DNA from: Microbacterium ulmi
Lineage (GTDB): Bacteria; Actinomycetota; Actinomycetes; Actinomycetales; Microbacteriaceae
NCBI RefSeq assembly: GCF_011759705.1
Contig: NZ_JAAOZF010000002.1
Location: forward strand, 496,001 to 560,000
Reading direction: 5' to 3'
DNA: 64,000 nt
The translations under genes were made by a program, and so were the position numbers. A model generated the notes under the pieces. The model was not told where the DNA came from and made no database searches. It worked only from the letters and a program-made list of their open reading frames with translations. Positions 52,168 to 64,000 of the stretch are shown here, piece by piece (position 1 is the stretch's first letter; every line of letters starts with the position of its first letter).

Positions 52168-53678
52168 CAGAGAGCCCCTCCCAGCATGGGCGCGCGATCG
52201 AGCAGCGGTGCGCCCCACGAGTCGACGAGGACGGCCTCCAGCGCCGCGCCGACGCGGTAGAGACGTGCGTCCTCGCGGGCCGGGGCGAGGAACTGGATGC
52301 CGACCGGCAGTCCGTCCTCCTCTGCGAGACCCGAAGGGATCGAGATCCCCGGGACGCCGGCGAGGTTCGCGGGGATCGTCGTGACGTCGTTGAGGTACAT
52401 CTGCAGCGGGTCGTCGATCTTCTCGCCGAGCCTGAACGCCGTCGTGGGCGCCGAAGGCGTCGCGATGACGTCGACCTGCGCGAACGCTGTGTCGAAGTCG
52501 CGCTGGATGAGCGTGCGCACCTTCTGCGCGGAGCCGTAATACGCGTCGTAGTAGCCGGCCGAGAGGGCGTACGTGCCGAGGATGATGCGCCGCTTCACCT
52601 CGTCGCCGAAGCCCGCGTCGCGCGTCGCGGCCATGACGTCCTCGACTGTGCCGCCGGGCACGTCGACGCGCAGGCCGAAGCGGACGGAATCGAACTTGGC
52701 GAGATTGCTGGATGCCTCGGCCGGAAGGATCAGATAGTACGCGGCGACGCCGTACTCGAAGTGGGGCGCGCTGATCTCCACGAGCTCGGCGCCGTGCGCC
52801 TCCATCGCTGCGAGTGCGCCGCGGAAGGATGCCGAGACCCCAGCCTGGAAGCCGCTGTCGGGCAGCTCCTTGATGACGCCGACCTTGAGTCCCTTGAGGA
52901 CGTCGCCACGGGCCCCTTCGCGTGCCGCGGCCGCGAACGAGGGCCAGGCCTCGGCGAGCGACGTCGAGTCGTGGGGGTCGTGGCCCCCGATGACGTCGTG
53001 GAGGAGACCCGCGTCGAGCACGGTGCGCGTCACGGGGCCGACCTGGTCGAGCGACGAGGCCAGGGCGATCGCGCCGTAGCGGCTCACGCCGCCGTACGTC
53101 GGCTTGAGGCCGACGGTGCCGGTGACGTGCGCGGGCTGGCGGATCGAGCCGCCCGTGTCGGAGCCGAGCGCGAGGGGAGCCTCGAAGGCCGCGACGGCGG
53201 CCGCGGAGCCGCCGCCGGAGCCGCCGGGGATCCGGTCGAGGTCCCACGGGTTGTGGGTCGCACCGTAGGCGGAGTGCTCCGTGGACGAGCCCATCGCGAA
53301 CTCGTCCATGTTCGTCTTGCCCAGGGGGACGAGTCCGGCGGCGCGCGAGCGCGCGACGACGGTCGCATCGACGGGCGAAAGGTATCCCTCCAGGATCTTC
53401 GAGCCGCTCGTCGAGGGCATGTCCGTCGTGACCAGCACGTCCTTGATCGCGAGCGGGACGCCCGCGACGGGCCCGAGCCGATCGCCCGCTCCACGCCGGC
53501 GGTCGATGTCGGCCGCGACCTCGAGAGCGTGGTCGCTCACGTGGAGGAAGGCTCGGATGTCGCCGTCCACGGCGGCGATCCGGTCGAGGTGCGCGCGCGT
53601 CGCCTCGACGCTCGAGATCTCGCGGCTCGCGAGCCTGTCGGCAAGATCGGCGGCCGACAGACGGGTCAGGTCGGTCAC
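52167..53678 (-). CDS. gatA: aspartyl/glutamyl-tRNA amidotransferase subunit A
   Basis: A 503-aa amidase-signature enzyme that frees ammonia from glutamine. The Ser-cisSer-Lys triad is visible: Lys79 in VPLAIKDV, the cis Ser in [11 protein letters not shown] and the nucleophile in [14 protein letters not shown] 53678 overlaps the gatC stop (GTGA). Order gatC-gatA-gatB is the standard operon. Confidence 0.97.
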   Translation of the reverse strand: MTDLTRLSAADLADRLASREISSVEATRAHLDRIAAVDGDIRAFLHVSDHALEVAADIDRRRGAGDRLGPVAGVPLAIKDVLVTTDMPSTSGSKILEGYLSPVDATVVARSRAAGLVPLGKTNMDEFAMGSSTEHSAYGATHNPWDLDRIPGGSGGGSAAAVAAFEAPLALGSDTGGSIRQPAHVTGTVGLKPTYGGVSRYGAIALASSLDQVGPVTRTVLDAGLLHDVIGGHDPHDSTSLAEAWPSFAAAAREGARGDVLKGLKVGVIKELPDSGFQAGVSASFRGALAAMEAHGAELVEISAPHFEYGVAAYYLILPAEASSNLAKFDSVRFGLRVDVPGGTVEDVMAATRDAGFGDEVKRRIILGTYALSAGYYDAYYGSAQKVRTLIQRDFDTAFAQVDVIATPSAPTTAFRLGEKIDDPLQMYLNDVTTIPANLAGVPGISIPSGLAEEDGLPVGIQFLAPAREDARLYRVGAALEAVLVDSWGAPLLDRAPMLGGAL

Positions 53679-53974
53679 TGCTCCTCCCCCAGGATCGCCG
53701 TCACGCGGAAACGCCCGTCCGCGGCATCCGGAGCATTCCGAAGGGCCTGTTCGAGAGTCAGCATGTCGCCGACCTCGTCGGCGCGGAAGACGTTCTCAAG
53801 CGGGATCGGGTGACTCGTCGCGGGGATGTCGGGGGTGGCCACCTGGGAGACCTTCGCGATGTTGTCGACGATGACGTCGAGCTGACCCGTGAGTCGCTCG
53901 ACCTCCGCATCGCTCAGCTGGATCCGGGCGAGCACGCCGAGGTGGCGCACGAGATCTGGGGTGATTTCAGACAC
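53675..53974 (-). CDS. gatC: aspartyl/glutamyl-tRNA amidotransferase subunit C
   Basis: A 99-aa helical subunit that wraps and stabilises GatA ([20 protein letters not shown], then [11 protein letters not shown], family PLRxDxV-like). GTG start 53974. First gene of gatCAB; the promoter would lie in the 58 bases before the divergent acyl-CoA ligase. Confidence 0.94.
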   Translation of the reverse strand: MSEITPDLVRHLGVLARIQLSDAEVERLTGQLDVIVDNIAKVSQVATPDIPATSHPIPLENVFRADEVGDMLTLEQALRNAPDAADGRFRVTAILGEEQ

Positions 53975-54032
53975 CGCACCAGTCTAGTTGGGCCGCCTGT
54001 GCCGCCCCTTCGCCCCGGCGTAGGCTGGACGC

Positions 54033-55739
54033 GTGACGACGTTCGACCCGCCTCGCCCTTGGACCGCCAGCTACGCCGAGGGGGTCCCTGCCGAGTTGGG
54101 GCCCGTCTCCGGATCGCTCGTCGACATCGTCGAGGCGTCCGCTCGCGACTACCCGGAGGCCCCCGCGCTGCAGTTCTTCGGCCGCGAGACGCCGTATCAC
54201 GCGCTCCTCGACTCGATCGAGCGCGCCGCCGCGGGCCTCAAGGCTCTCGGCGTGCGTTCGGGCGACCCCGTCGCGATCGTGCTGCCGAACTGCCCGCAGC
54301 ACATCGTCGCCTTCTACGCGATCCTGCGACTGGGCGCCATCGTGGTCGAGCACAACCCGCTCTACACGCCACGGGAGCTGCGCAAGCAGTTCGAGGACCA
54401 CGGCGCGAAGCACGCGATCGTCTGGAGCAAGGTCGTGGGCTCGGTGCAGGAGTTCCCGGCCGACCTCACCGTGCCGCACGTCATCTCGGTCGACGTCACG
54501 AAGGCGATGCCGTTCGGCATGCGAGTCGCTCTGCGGCTTCCGATCGCGAAGGCTCGCGACGCCCGCCGCTCGCTCACGGAGCGCGTCTCGGGCACGATCG
54601 CGTGGGAGACGCTGGTCGCGGCCGAGCCGCTGCCCGCGTCGCACCCGAAGCCCGCGACCGACGATCTCGCGATCATCCAGTACACGAGCGGGACGACGGG
54701 CACGCCGAAGGGAGCCGCCCTCACGCATCGGAACCTGCTCTCGAACGCGAAGCAGGCGCAGGCGTGGGTGCCGTCGATCCATCGCGGCGAAGGGTGCGTC
54801 GTGTACGCGGTGCTCCCCATGTTCCACGCATACGGGCTCACGCTGTGCCTCACCTTCGCGATGTCGATGGGCGCTCGGCTCGTGCTGTTCCCCCGCTTCG
54901 ACCCCGACATGGTGCTCGAGGTCGCCAAGAAGCACCCGGCGACCTTCCTTCCGCTCGTCCCACCGATCGCCGACCGGCTGCTGAAGGCCGCGAAGGAGAA
55001 GGGCGTCTCGCTGCAGGGCACCAGCATCGCGATCTCGGGCGCGATGGCACTCCCCCACGAGCTCGTCGTGCCGTTCGAGGCGGCGACGGGCGGCTATCTC
55101 GTGGAAGGCTACGGCCTGTCCGAGTGCTCACCCGTCCTGATGGCCAACCCCGTCGCGGCCCATCGCGTCCCGGGTACCGTCGGACTTCCGCTGCCGGACA
55201 CGGAGTGCCGCGTCGTCGACCCTGACGAGCCGACCCGCGACGTGCCGGCAGGCGAGCGGGGCGAGCTCGTCGTACGCGGGCCGCAGGTGTTCCAGGGCTA
55301 CTACGGCAAGCCCGAGGAGACCGAGCGCGTCTTCGTCGACGGCTGGTTCCGCACGGGCGACATCGTGCAGATCGACGACGCGGGCTTCGTCCGGATCGTC
55401 GACCGCATCAAGGAGCTCATCATCACAGGAGGCTTCAACGTCGCCCCGACCGAGGTCGAGAACGCGCTGCGACAGCATCCTCAGGTCGACGACGCGGCCG
55501 TCGTCGGGCTTCCGAACGAGCGCTCCGGCGAAGAGGTCGTCGCGGCCGTCGTCCTCTCGCCCGGCGCCGGCGACCCCGACATCGAGGGGATCCGCGAGTT
55601 CGCACGCAGCATCCTGACGCCGTACAAGGTGCCTCGACGCGTCTTCATCGTCGACGAGCTTCCCAAGTCGCTCATCGGCAAGGTCCTGCGCCGCCAGGTG
55701 CGCGAGTCGCTGCTCAACCTGACGGGCGCCGCGCAGTAG
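54033..55739 (+). CDS. fadD: long-chain fatty-acid-CoA ligase
   Basis: A 568-aa adenylate-forming enzyme activating fatty acids with ATP and CoA. The P-loop-like motif YTSGTTGTPKG is at about residues 217-227, GYGLSECSP near 365, GWFRTGDI near 445, and the C-terminal lysine in SLIGKVLRR. GTG 54033 follows the gatC divergent region. Converges on the YciI-like gene with three bases between. Confidence 0.93.
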   Translation: MTTFDPPRPWTASYAEGVPAELGPVSGSLVDIVEASARDYPEAPALQFFGRETPYHALLDSIERAAAGLKALGVRSGDPVAIVLPNCPQHIVAFYAILRLGAIVVEHNPLYTPRELRKQFEDHGAKHAIVWSKVVGSVQEFPADLTVPHVISVDVTKAMPFGMRVALRLPIAKARDARRSLTERVSGTIAWETLVAAEPLPASHPKPATDDLAIIQYTSGTTGTPKGAALTHRNLLSNAKQAQAWVPSIHRGEGCVVYAVLPMFHAYGLTLCLTFAMSMGARLVLFPRFDPDMVLEVAKKHPATFLPLVPPIADRLLKAAKEKGVSLQGTSIAISGAMALPHELVVPFEAATGGYLVEGYGLSECSPVLMANPVAAHRVPGTVGLPLPDTECRVVDPDEPTRDVPAGERGELVVRGPQVFQGYYGKPEETERVFVDGWFRTGDIVQIDDAGFVRIVDRIKELIITGGFNVAPTEVENALRQHPQVDDAAVVGLPNERSGEEVVAAVVLSPGAGDPDIEGIREFARSILTPYKVPRRVFIVDELPKSLIGKVLRRQVRESLLNLTGAAQ

Positions 55740-55742
55740 CGC

Positions 55743-56057
55743 TCACGAGAGCGAGTCGCGCGCGACGGCGACGCTGTACGGGTGCAGGGTCGCGAGGAAG
55801 AGTCCGCCCGCGATCGCCGGGTCGGCATCCATGAGCGCCCTCGCGACGGGCTCGTCGGGCGCATCGAAGATCGCGATGCCGACCGGGTCGTCCTCTTGCG
55901 TGCGGCCCGCGAGCACCAGGATGCCGCGCTCCTTCAGCTCGACGAGGTACGCGAAGTGCGCCTGAGCGAGAGCGACCTCCTCGGGAGTCGGATCTGCCGG
56001 CATCCCGGGGCGCGCCGGCACGATGCGGTAGATCCACTGCCTCGTCGTGTCGCCCAT
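55743..56057 (-). CDS. YciI-family protein
   Basis: A 104-aa ferredoxin-like dimeric-barrel protein with the YciI His in AQAHFAYLVELKERG and Asp in ADPAIAGGLF. Enzymatic role unproven. ATG 56057 is chosen rather than an earlier in-frame start, which would overlap ligA. It directly follows ligA. Confidence 0.85.
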   Translation of the reverse strand: MGDTTRQWIYRIVPARPGMPADPTPEEVALAQAHFAYLVELKERGILVLAGRTQEDDPVGIAIFDAPDEPVARALMDADPAIAGGLFLATLHPYSVAVARDSLS

Positions 56058-56064
56058 GCCCTGA

Positions 56065-58386
<2,322 letters not shown>

Positions 58387-59052
58387 CTAGGAGGGGGGCT
58401 GGACATCGCCCGCTGTCCCGTCGGGCGCTCCGAGCGAGGCGATCACCCGTTGGACGACGCGCTCGTGCCACGGGCTGTAGGGGGCTCCGATGTCGACGAC
58501 GGCGACCGACTGCCCCTTCAGCATCACCGGGCGATCCAGCTGCACGAGATAGGTGGCGATCCGCAGGGCGTCGAGATCCTGCACGATCCGCACGACGTCA
58601 CGGCCGCCGAGTCGAACGGTCCGCGTCTCGACGACCGATTCGGGATCCGCTGCCGCGAGGATCTGATCGGCGTGGTCGCGAGGAGTCCCGCCTCCGGCGC
58701 GGGCGCGGACGAAGAACTGCACGAGGAGGTCTCCGCCCTCCGGCACGACCGAGGTGCTGCATCCTCGCGACTCGTCGACGACCTGCCACGTCGCGCCGAC
58801 GTCGGGAAGCGAGTAGGTGAAGCAGGCGCCGCGCACCACACCGCTCTCGATCGACACGGGCTCCCGGCCCGTGACCTCGATCACGCGATCGGCGGCGCTT
58901 CCGGAGGCGGCGTTCGACACCCCGGCCGTCGCGCAGACGGCGAGGCACAGGGCCGCTCCCGTGACGACGGCCGCCAGCCGTGATCGTCGGCGATGCGCGG
59001 GTGCGGGCTCGGCGTCCGTGCTGCGGCGTGCTCGGGGGTCGATCGTGGTCAT
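58387..59052 (-). CDS. secreted hypothetical protein
   Basis: A 221-aa exported protein with an N-terminal basic region and signal-type helix (AAVVTGAALCLAVCATAGV, residues about 27-45) and an alpha/beta domain with two cysteines likely in a disulfide (ACFTYSLP and GCSTSVV). No family recognised. The gene ends nine bases before ligA and is probably upstream in the same transcript. Confidence 0.75.
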   Translation of the reverse strand: MTTIDPRARRSTDAEPAPAHRRRSRLAAVVTGAALCLAVCATAGVSNAASGSAADRVIEVTGREPVSIESGVVRGACFTYSLPDVGATWQVVDESRGCSTSVVPEGGDLLVQFFVRARAGGGTPRDHADQILAAADPESVVETRTVRLGGRDVVRIVQDLDALRIATYLVQLDRPVMLKGQSVAVVDIGAPYSPWHERVVQRVIASLGAPDGTAGDVQPPS

Positions 59053-59178
59053 GGCTCTCGGCCTCCTTGTGAGTGGGGTCGAGCCAACGTAGACCGGCAG
59101 ATCGATCGGCTGCGGAGCCGACCCCAGCGGCTGTGCAGCCGCCGCTGCGATGCCGTCCTTGTGGAGGAGGCGAGCAGA

Positions 59179-60276
59179 TCAGGCGCCGACCGGCACCGCC
59201 GAGACCGTGCGATCGATCGTGAACTGCCCGATGACCCGCGTGCCGTCGTACAGCACGGCCGTCTGACCAGGCGCCACACCGTCGAACGGCTCGACGGGAG
59301 TGACGGTCAGGAGCCCGTCGGCGAGCACCGCGCGGGCCGGCACGGGCTCGGCGTGCGCGCGGATCTGCACGTCGCAGTCGAACGCGTCGGCGGCCTCGGG
59401 GCGGCCCGCCCACGAGAACCGCTCGCCCGCGATCTCGGCCGTCGCGAGGGCCTCCTTCGGGCCGACGACCACGGTGTTCGAGACGGGGCGCACCTCGAGC
59501 ACGAAGCGGGGCCTGCCGTCGGGCGCGGGCACTCCGAGCTGAAGTCCGCGCCGCTGACCGACCGTGAACGCGTGCGCGCCGTCGTGGCCGCCGACGATGG
59601 CACCCGAGCGGTCGAGGATGTCGCCGCGCGCCGCGCCGACACGGTCGGCGAGCCAGCCGCGCGTGTCGCCGTCGGGGATGAAGCAGATGTCGTGGCTGTC
59701 GGGCTTGTGCGCGACCGTGAGCCCGCGCGCCTCGGCCTCCGCGCGGACGACGGCCTTCGACGGCGTCGACCCGAGCGGGAAGTACGTGTGCGCGAGCTGC
59801 TCGGCGGTGAGCACGCCGAGCACGTAGGACTGGTCCTTCGCGGCATCCGACGCGCGGTGCAGCTCTCGCCCGCGCGGGCCGTCGACGAGCGTCGCATAGT
59901 GTCCCGTGCACACGGCGTCGAACCCGAGCTCGATCGCCCGCTCGAGGAGCGCGGCGAACTTGATCCTCTCGTTGCAGCGCATGCAGGGGTTGGGCGTGCG
60001 GCCCGCGCGGTACTCGGCGACGAAGTCCTCGATGACGTCGTCGCGGAAGCGCTCCGAGAAGTCCCACACATAGAAGGGGATGCCGAGCCTGTCCGCCGCG
60101 CGGCGCGCGTCCATCGCATCCTCGATCGTGCAGCAACCGCGGCTGCCCGTGCGCAGCGTGCCGCCCGCGCGGGAGAGCGCGAGGTGCACGCCGACGACCT
60201 CGTGCCCCGCCTCGACGGCCCTCGCGGCCGCCACGGCGGAGTCGACACCGCCGCTCATGGCCGCCAGGATCCGCAT
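59179..60276 (-). CDS. mnmA: tRNA-specific 2-thiouridylase MnmA
   Basis: A 365-aa PP-loop enzyme that puts sulfur on U34 of Lys, Glu and Gln tRNAs. The PP-loop SGGVDS is at residues 8-13, the first catalytic Cys in NPCMRCN, the second in SHDICFI. It needs sulfur relayed from a cysteine desulfurase, and one is encoded about 110 bases upstream. Confidence 0.96.
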   Translation of the reverse strand: MRILAAMSGGVDSAVAAARAVEAGHEVVGVHLALSRAGGTLRTGSRGCCTIEDAMDARRAADRLGIPFYVWDFSERFRDDVIEDFVAEYRAGRTPNPCMRCNERIKFAALLERAIELGFDAVCTGHYATLVDGPRGRELHRASDAAKDQSYVLGVLTAEQLAHTYFPLGSTPSKAVVRAEAEARGLTVAHKPDSHDICFIPDGDTRGWLADRVGAARGDILDRSGAIVGGHDGAHAFTVGQRRGLQLGVPAPDGRPRFVLEVRPVSNTVVVGPKEALATAEIAGERFSWAGRPEAADAFDCDVQIRAHAEPVPARAVLADGLLTVTPVEPFDGVAPGQTAVLYDGTRVIGQFTIDRTVSAVPVGA

Positions 60277-60386
60277 GGGTCCAGTCTACGAGCGGGGTCT
60301 GGGAGCGCGCTCCGCCCGACCCCGCGCGACAGCTGTCACCGTCCGCGGGTCGATCGCGAGGCGCCCGCCGGGGACCGTGGGTGCGC

Positions 60387-61553
60387 TCACGCCAGCGCGG
60401 ACGCGGCGCGTGCCCGCTCGACCGCCGCAGGCATCGCCGCGAGCAGGGCGTCGACGTCGGCCTCCGTCGACGTGCGGCCCAGCGTGATCCTGAGCACCTG
60501 GCGGGCCTCGGCATCCGTCCGCCCCAGCGCCAGCACGACGTGCGACGGCTCGGGGACGCCCGCCTGGCATGCCGATCCCGTCGAGACGGCGATGCCCGCC
60601 TGATCGAGGAGGAAGAGCAGCGTCTCGCCCGCCGCACGGGGGAAGAGGACATGCGCGTTGCCCGGGATCCGGTCGACGGGGTCGCCCAGCAGCTCCGTCT
60701 CGGGGATCGAGGACAGGATGCCGCGCACGAGCTGTTCGCGCAGCGCCGTGAGCCGTGCCCGCTCGAGCTCCAGCTCGGCGACCGCGAGCTCGGCGGCGGC
60801 GGCGAACGCGGCGGCGCCTGCGACGTCCTGCGTGCCGGAGCGCAGGCCGCGCTGCTGTCCTCCGCCATGCATGAGCGCGGACAGGCGAGCGTGCCGCGAG
60901 ACCACGAGCGCCCCGACCCCGACCGGTCCGCCGATCTTGTGGGCCGACACGGCGAGCGCGGCCAGGCCGGCCGCGCCCACGGACGCGCCGCGCAGCTGCC
61001 GGAACGACACCGGAACGTGCCCGAACGCCGCGACGGCATCCAGGTGGAGTGCGACGCCGGCGGCGGTCGCGTGGTCCGCGAGCGCTCGCGCATCGTTGAT
61101 CGTCCCGACCTCGTTGTTCGCGATCAGCGCGGTCGCGAGAGCGGCGCCGGGGAGAGCCGCCGCGAACGCCTCCGACGGGATCCGGCCGACGGCATCCAGT
61201 CCGACCGGCACGATCCGCGCTCCCTCGTGCGAGCGCAGCCATTCGACGGCGTCGAGCGTCGCGTGGTGTTCGCCGTCCGGCAGGATCACGGCATCCCGCC
61301 CCTCCTCGCGGGCCCACCACAGCCCTTTCAGCGCGAGGTTCGCCGATTCCGTCCCGCCCGACGTGAGCACGATCTCGATCGGATCGCAGTCGAGCACGGC
61401 GGCGAGCCGTTCGCGCGCGTCTTCCAGGACCCGTCGCGACCGCTGGCCGGATCCGTGGATCGACGACGCGTTGCCGACGACCTCGGATGCCGCGAGCCAT
61501 GCCTCACGCGCCTCGGGGCGCAACGGCGTCGAGGCCGCATGATCGAGGTACAC
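60387..61553 (-). CDS. cysteine desulfurase (NifS/IscS type)
   Basis: A 388-aa PLP enzyme that takes sulfur from cysteine. The PLP lysine is in SAHKIGGPVG and the catalytic Cys in STGSACQAG. The GTG at 61553 is preferred: GGAGG sits seven bases upstream of it but only about one base from the GTG at 61559. Neighbouring mnmA suggests service in tRNA thiolation, though Fe-S cluster supply is possible. Divergent from glgX. Confidence 0.93.
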   Translation of the reverse strand: MYLDHAASTPLRPEAREAWLAASEVVGNASSIHGSGQRSRRVLEDARERLAAVLDCDPIEIVLTSGGTESANLALKGLWWAREEGRDAVILPDGEHHATLDAVEWLRSHEGARIVPVGLDAVGRIPSEAFAAALPGAALATALIANNEVGTINDARALADHATAAGVALHLDAVAAFGHVPVSFRQLRGASVGAAGLAALAVSAHKIGGPVGVGALVVSRHARLSALMHGGGQQRGLRSGTQDVAGAAAFAAAAELAVAELELERARLTALREQLVRGILSSIPETELLGDPVDRIPGNAHVLFPRAAGETLLFLLDQAGIAVSTGSACQAGVPEPSHVVLALGRTDAEARQVLRITLGRTSTEADVDALLAAMPAAVERARAASALA

Positions 61554-61738
61554 CGTCACCCCTCCACTGTCCCACGCCGGTGCGCGGGTGGGCCGAGGCG
61601 GGCCCGGATCGCGCGTTCCAGCGGCGCGGCCGGGGCGCGTCCCGCGTCGGACGCGCGGCTCGCGCGCACCCCGCAGGCGCCGTGCGGGCCCGCGGCGACG
61701 TAACATCTCCGACGCACGGCGTCACTACTGTAGAGCGC

Positions 61739-63826
61739 ATGACCCGCCCGCAGTCCACGGCCACGGTGGCGACGACTCCCGGCCTGCTCAGCTCAGACCT
61801 CGACTCGATGGGAGTGACGCTCCATCCCGACGGCGGGACTCTTCGCGTGTGGGCCGGTCGCGCCGCGTCCGTCGAGCTCGTCGTGTTCGACGACACCGAC
61901 CTGGACTGGATCGTCGACACGGTCGCGCTCGAGCCCGCGGCCGGCGGCGTCTGGACCGTCACGACTCCGCTGCTCCGGCCCGGCACGCGCTACGCCGTGC
62001 GTGCGGACGGCCCGCACGGCGCGGGCAACACCTTCAACCCCGGCACCCTCCTGCTCGAGCCGTACTCGCGTGGACTCGTCGCCCAGCGCTTCGAGGACTG
62101 GCGCTCCGTCGTCGTGGAGGGCTCGTTCGATTGGGGGGGCGTCACGAAGCCGGATGTGCCGCTGGACAGGGTCGTGATCTACGAGGGCCATCTCAAGGGC
62201 CTCTCCAAGCGGCATCCCGCAGTGCCGCCCGCGCTGCACGGGACGTACGCGGGGCTCGCGCACCCCGCCATGATCGAGCACTTCCTCTCCCTCGGCATCA
62301 CGAGCATCGAGCTGCTCCCCGTGCACCAGTTCTCGTCCGAGCTCCGGCTGCTCCAGCACGGGCTCTCGAACTACTGGGGATACAACACCCTCAACTTCTT
62401 CACGCCCCACGCCGCCTACGCGACGGACGCGAGCCGCATGGCCGGCCCCGAGGCGATCCTCCGCGAGTTCAAGGGGATGGTGAGGCTCCTCCACGAGGCC
62501 GGGCTCGAGGTCATCCTCGACGTCGTCTACAACCACACGTCCGAGGAGGCGCTGGGCGGCCCCCGCACGAGCCTGCGCGGTCTCGACAACCGCGCCTACT
62601 ACCGTCAGCACGACGACGGCGCATACATCGACGTCACGGGGTGCGGCAACTCGGTCGACACGTCGACGGATGCCGCGGCCCGCCTCGTGCTCGACTCGCT
62701 TCGGTACTGGGCCGACGACGTGCAGGTCGACGGCTTCCGCTTCGACCTCGCCACGACCCTCGGTCGCGATGGGAACCACGACTTCTCGCCGGATCATCCT
62801 CTGCTGCAGGCGATCCTGAACGATCCCGCGCTCGCCGGCGTCAAGAAGATCGCCGAGCCGTGGGACGTCGGGATGGGAGGCTGGCAGACGGGCAACTTCG
62901 GACCCGGCTGGCACGAGTGGAACGACCGGTACCGCGACCGCGTCCGCAACTTCTGGCTCAGCGACGTCGACTACGCGCGTCGCGCGTCGACCGCGCCGGT
63001 CGGCGTCGGCGGCTTCGCGACGCGGCTCGCCGGCTCCTCGAACACGTTCAGCGACGAGCGCGGCCCGCTCGCGAGCATCAACTTCGTGACCGCGCACGAC
63101 GGCTTCACGCTGCGCGACCTCGTCTCGTACGACGTCAAGCACAACATGGGCAACGGCGAGCAGAACCGCGACGGCGCCGACACCAATCGCTCCTTCAATC
63201 ACGGCGCGGAGGGGCCCACCGACGACACGACGATCCTCGCGACCCGCCGCAAGGCGATGCGCAATCTCCTCGGCACGCTGCTGCTGTCGGCCGGCATCCC
63301 GATGCTGACCGCGGGCGATGAGTACGGCCGCACGCAGCGGGGCAACAACAACGCCTATTGCCACGACTCGCCTCTCACGTGGATCTCGTGGGAGCATGCG
63401 CCCTGGCAGGAGGACCTGTTCGCGCACGTCCAGCGGCTCCTGCAGCTGCGCCGGGAGAATCCCGCGCTGCGTCCCAAGCGGTTCGCGCACGACAAGAAGG
63501 TCGTGCCGAGCGCATCCGTCATCGACTGGTACGACGAGCACGGCGAGACGATGTCGATCGAGCGCTGGACCAACCCCGCGCACCGGACGCTCCAGTACGA
63601 CGCCGCGTCGACGCCCGAGCAGGAGGCGCCCAACAGGATCCTCCTCATCATCCACGGCAACGAGCGGCCCATCGATGTGACGCTCCCCGTCATCGACGGG
63701 ATCACCCGCTATGTCGCGCTCTGGTCGAGCGCCGACGAGCGGCCCAGCGACGAGCACGCCGTCTACGAGCCCGGCGACGTGCTCCCGATCGTCGCGACGT
63801 CGATGCACCTGTTCCGGATGGAGTGA
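61739..63826 (+). CDS. glgX: glycogen debranching enzyme GlgX
   Basis: A 695-aa GH13 enzyme with a CBM48 N-domain (GVTLHPDGGTLRVWAGRAAS) and catalytic barrel: VDGFRFDLA (nucleophile Asp), IAEPWD (acid Glu) and VTAHDGFTL (third Asp). It hydrolyses alpha-1,6 branches left on glycogen by phosphorylase. ATG 61739 is the first start giving the CBM48 domain; TACTGT lies just upstream as a possible -10 of a short leader. Confidence 0.95.
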   Translation: MTRPQSTATVATTPGLLSSDLDSMGVTLHPDGGTLRVWAGRAASVELVVFDDTDLDWIVDTVALEPAAGGVWTVTTPLLRPGTRYAVRADGPHGAGNTFNPGTLLLEPYSRGLVAQRFEDWRSVVVEGSFDWGGVTKPDVPLDRVVIYEGHLKGLSKRHPAVPPALHGTYAGLAHPAMIEHFLSLGITSIELLPVHQFSSELRLLQHGLSNYWGYNTLNFFTPHAAYATDASRMAGPEAILREFKGMVRLLHEAGLEVILDVVYNHTSEEALGGPRTSLRGLDNRAYYRQHDDGAYIDVTGCGNSVDTSTDAAARLVLDSLRYWADDVQVDGFRFDLATTLGRDGNHDFSPDHPLLQAILNDPALAGVKKIAEPWDVGMGGWQTGNFGPGWHEWNDRYRDRVRNFWLSDVDYARRASTAPVGVGGFATRLAGSSNTFSDERGPLASINFVTAHDGFTLRDLVSYDVKHNMGNGEQNRDGADTNRSFNHGAEGPTDDTTILATRRKAMRNLLGTLLLSAGIPMLTAGDEYGRTQRGNNNAYCHDSPLTWISWEHAPWQEDLFAHVQRLLQLRRENPALRPKRFAHDKKVVPSASVIDWYDEHGETMSIERWTNPAHRTLQYDAASTPEQEAPNRILLIIHGNERPIDVTLPVIDGITRYVALWSSADERPSDEHAVYEPGDVLPIVATSMHLFRME

Positions 63827-63857
63827 GCGCTTGAGCAGTTCCCGGCGATGCCGATCC

Positions 63858-63896
63858 CTGACATCCCTTCCGAGCGCAAGGTAGGTTCGAACCGTG
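63858..63896 (+). promoter_or_regulatory. predicted promoter of the last gene (leaderless)
   Basis: A -35 element CTGACA (63858-63863), 18-base spacer and -10 TAGGTT (63882-63887), followed after six bases by GTG at 63894. Such spacing predicts transcription from the start codon. Confidence 0.5.
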
Positions 63897-64000
63897 GTCA
63901 CGACGTCGCGCACCGCGCGCTCCGGATCCTGGCGGAGCGCCACCTCGATCCCCGTCCGTCCGGCGTCCGCCTGGCAGCCCACCCGTTCGACCGTGATGGG
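63894..64000 (+). CDS. start of an unidentified gene (runs off right edge)
   Basis: Only 35 codons are visible, starting GTG and open to the end. The sequence (SWRSATSIPV and on) is too short to place. It follows glgX, where trehalose or glycogen genes often lie in actinobacteria, but no family motif is seen. The promoter directly before it is the main support. Confidence 0.35.
   Translation, partial: MVTTSRTARSGSWRSATSIPVRPASAWQPTRSTVM

Overview
The window looks like a chromosomal segment of a high-GC Gram-positive actinobacterium, most likely a member of the Microbacteriaceae (Microbacterium-like). Evidence: very high GC with GTG starts and G/C third positions throughout, ATGA/GTGA stop-start couplings in most operons, actinobacterial gene blocks (tig-clpP1-clpP2-clpX; gatC-gatA-gatB; ligA and mnmA near a cysteine desulfurase; orn between tRNA-Arg and tRNA-His; metallopeptidase-clpS-DUF2017), and a frequent GGATGCC/GGCATCC word. 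Species cannot be fixed from sequence alone.

Layout. 1-1.2 kb: a leaderless-looking operon (ArsR-type regulator, 72-aa unknown protein, MFS transporter running off the left edge). 1.3-4.0 kb: M3 peptidase and a methyltransferase. 4.0-8.9 kb: the proteostasis block clpX, clpP2, clpP1, a TPR protein and tig, all on the minus strand. 8.9-13.9 kb: a probable small decayed integrative island inserted at tRNA-Pro(UGG). It is bounded by the intact tRNA on the right and a 35-bp displaced tRNA 3' fragment next to tig on the left. It carries a DUF4389-type membrane protein, a SDR/quinone-oxidoreductase pair with divergent TetR and two operators, a frameshifted LuxR/MalT-type remnant and an excisionase-like HTH protein, but no integrase. 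14.2-24 kb: tRNA-Gly, an SNase-type nuclease, gamma-carbonic anhydrase, Dps, a two-component system, an amidohydrolase/PaiB pair, a cupin, a Nei-type glycosylase and RpiB.

24-38 kb: PadR plus a permease-prefix protein that has an apparent 1-base deletion, ArsR-SulP, PepN, an ABC exporter coupled to a NarL-type two-component system, MscS coupled to a truncated haemoglobin, and a KstD-like flavoprotein. 38-46 kb: two acyl-CoA thioesterases, EttA, a lipoprotein, an SSB paralogue, and the divergent YczR/YczE pair with repeated TTGGA half-sites. 46-50.6 kb: tRNA-Arg, orn, tRNA-His, zincin-clpS-DUF2017, a P-loop kinase, a GerW-family protein and DNA polymerase IV. 50.6-64 kb: gatBAC, acyl-CoA ligase, ligA, a secreted protein, mnmA, cysteine desulfurase and glgX.

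Functional links: ClpX, ClpP1, ClpP2 and ClpS are encoded in one window and would form a single degradation pathway with trigger factor. GatCAB, MnmA and the cysteine desulfurase serve tRNA aminoacylation and thiolation. Dps, DinB, LigA and the Nei-type glycosylase concern DNA protection and repair. No CRISPR array, complete insertion sequence, phage structural gene or rRNA gene was seen. The least ordinary signals are the tRNA-Pro island and the GGATGCC word, which appears in inverted pairs at several terminators.
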